Source of the DNA: Utricularia gibba
Lineage: Eukaryota > Streptophyta > Magnoliopsida > Lamiales > Lentibulariaceae
DNA length: 64,000 bases
Direction of reading: 5' to 3'
Assembly: GCA_002189035.1 (NCBI GenBank)
Contig: NEEC01000020.1
Location: 930,001 to 994,000 of the forward strand
Position 1 is the stretch's first letter. The number at the start of each line of letters is the position of its first letter. The notes below the pieces were generated by a model. It saw only the letters and a list, made by a program, of their open reading frames with translations, made no database searches and had not been told where the DNA came from. Positions 62,509-64,000 of the stretch are shown here, one piece after another. The translations under genes were made by a program, and so were the position numbers.

Positions 62509-64000
62509 ATGAGCAACAAAGCCAAAAAATTCATACCATTACAATCACCACAGTTCGATGGAAAAAACTATCTTATTTGGGTAGCAAAAATGAAGTGTTA
62601 CATACAAGCCTTGGGATTATGGGTCATAGTGACCAAAGACCCACCAACATATAAGGAAGGGAAAACCAAAAAACTCACAAAAGAGAAAACGATGACAAAC
62701 TCACAAGCTCTGGTTGCCGTACATGGCTCCCTCACCAATGAAATCTTTTTGATGATATTCAACTGCGAAACAACAAGAGAAGCATGGAAAATATTTGAGA
62801 TAGATTTCTCTAGAACTGAAAACTCACAAAAGCTGAAAAATTGAACCTTTGGAGGGAATTTAACTTAGTAAAAATCTCAAACTCAGACCCTATTAAGTCA
62901 TTTGCAGACAAGCTGAACAAACCTATGAGCAAGATCAAACAAATGAGAGGCACGGTGGAAGATGAGAGGGTTATCAACAAAATTTATACAAGCATGCCTT
63001 CAAAATTCAGCCTTGTTGTGAGTGCACTCATTGCAACAAGGAGTTTGATTAATCTGATGCTATCTAAATTGTTGAACACTATGAGGGGTGAAGAGCAAAG
63101 ACTCAATATCTTGGATGAACAAGAGAAACCTCAAGAAAAATACTACAAGCAGCTTATACAGCCTATAGGTCAAATCAATGTCACGTAGTAAAAAAGGAGA
63201 AAAGAGGGCCTCACCCACCATGCTAGTTTTGTAAAGGAAAAAAAATCATCAAAGCAGAGATTGTTTTTGGAATCCTTCGAACAAGTGCATACACTGCTCT
63301 GCTATGGGACACATAGAAAGAGTCTGCCCTGAAAAACAAAAGGCTAAAGAACTGTTAGTTGTAGCCTGAATATCTAAACTTCCCCAAAATATGAGCGATA
63401 TGGTTCTGGCCATTATTGAGACATATGCAAGTTTATCTACCACAAAAAGATTAGTTACAAAAGACAAGTAATGATATTTGGATAGCGGCTGTAGCAAACC
63501 ACCTTGGCATATGATATTAACTACTTCAAAATCCTAAAACCCCTTTCAAAAAAGAAAATCCTCCAAGCAGCAAGACAAGAACAATTGATACCTGATGGAA
63601 TTGAAGACATCTCAATGTCTGGGAAAATTATTAAAGATGTGTACTATGGTCAGTTACAAGATCAAGACATTTACTATATACATGAAAATACTTCAATCAC
63701 TGCTCGGAACTCATCTGAAAATGCATTATTCAAGCAAAAAAACAGCAAAGGGTATATCCCATCTCATTTCTCACTAAAACTATAAATGGCATCTGTCTGA
63801 GCAGCCTAACAACATAAACCCTATGGCATCAACGCCTTAGACATATATGTCAAACAAAACTTCTCCTTATGAAGAGAAATCATTTAGTCGAAGGCATATC
63901 TAACCTAAAGAACCAAGATAAAATATGTCAAATCTATCAACAAGGAAAAATAATTAGAATTCTTTTTGACACAAAAACCTAAAAAAGCACCAAAAGATTG
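62509..64000 (+). pseudogene. Ty1/copia gag and protease, frameshifted, runs off the window
   Basis: Gag starts at 62509 (MSNKAKKFIPLQSPQFDGKN). YLIWVAKMKCYIQA and TREAWKIFE are the usual gag landmarks. A one-frame change near 62843 moves gag to another frame (SDPIKSFADKLNKPMSKIKQ and DERVINKIYTSMPSKF). A CCHC zinc knuckle is intact at 63286-63326 (CIHCSAMGHIERVC). The protease site LDSGCS lies at about 63478-63495, with Pro-Pro-Trp-His where the family has a His after one or two residues. Stops follow. The rest of pol would lie beyond the right edge. Confidence 0.85.

Overview
The window is nuclear DNA from a flowering plant, very probably a eudicot. The genes are split by short AT-rich GT-AG introns, the intergenic DNA is AT-rich, and several plant retrotransposon lineages and small inverted-repeat DNA elements are present. 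I cannot name the species. Exon structures were worked out by reading splice sites and protein families by eye. No search was run.

Layout: 1-4000 holds three decayed Ty1/copia gag relics on the minus strand. 5884-7723 is an RDM4/IWR1-like gene (minus) with an apparent one-base frameshift. 10546-10953 is an unexplained GC-rich island. 11844-13196 is an intronless LRR protein of the PII-2/receptor-like type (plus). 14472-15749 is GLTP1 (minus, 6 exons). 16400-17480 is a copia relic. 18013-20748 is an NDR-type AGC kinase (minus, 13 exons) with a degenerate tandem repeat upstream. 22828-23692 is NOP10 (plus, 3 exons), divergent from the kinase. 25237-31880 is a nearly complete but dead Ty3/gypsy element with both LTRs. 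32142-32872 is a Mutator-like foldback element. 33312-35100 is an S26-fold peptidase-like gene (minus, 5 exons) without the usual catalytic dyad. 35355-35912 is a non-autonomous hAT-like element. 36045-39605 is ATG9 (minus, 9 exons). 41977-43230 is a 2-oxoglutarate/Fe(II) dioxygenase (minus, 3 exons).

From 44 kb on the window is mostly repeats. 44039-48577 is a rearranged Tat-lineage gypsy element with an antisense ORF. Several MITE-like elements follow. Two related genes for small secreted peptides, about 7.7 kb apart (53852 and 61508), share a two-cysteine core and a 13-bp TATA region. A decayed copia pol lies near 55.2-55.9 kb, and a copia element with LTR, primer-binding site and gag runs off the right edge from 62087.

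The host genes do not form a pathway. They are mostly single-copy housekeeping genes: RNA polymerase II assembly and RNA-directed DNA methylation, glycolipid transfer, NDR/MOB signalling, H/ACA snoRNP, and autophagy. Their best Arabidopsis counterparts, as I recall them, are mostly on chromosome 2, so the block may be a conserved ancestral segment. The least described item is the secreted-peptide pair.
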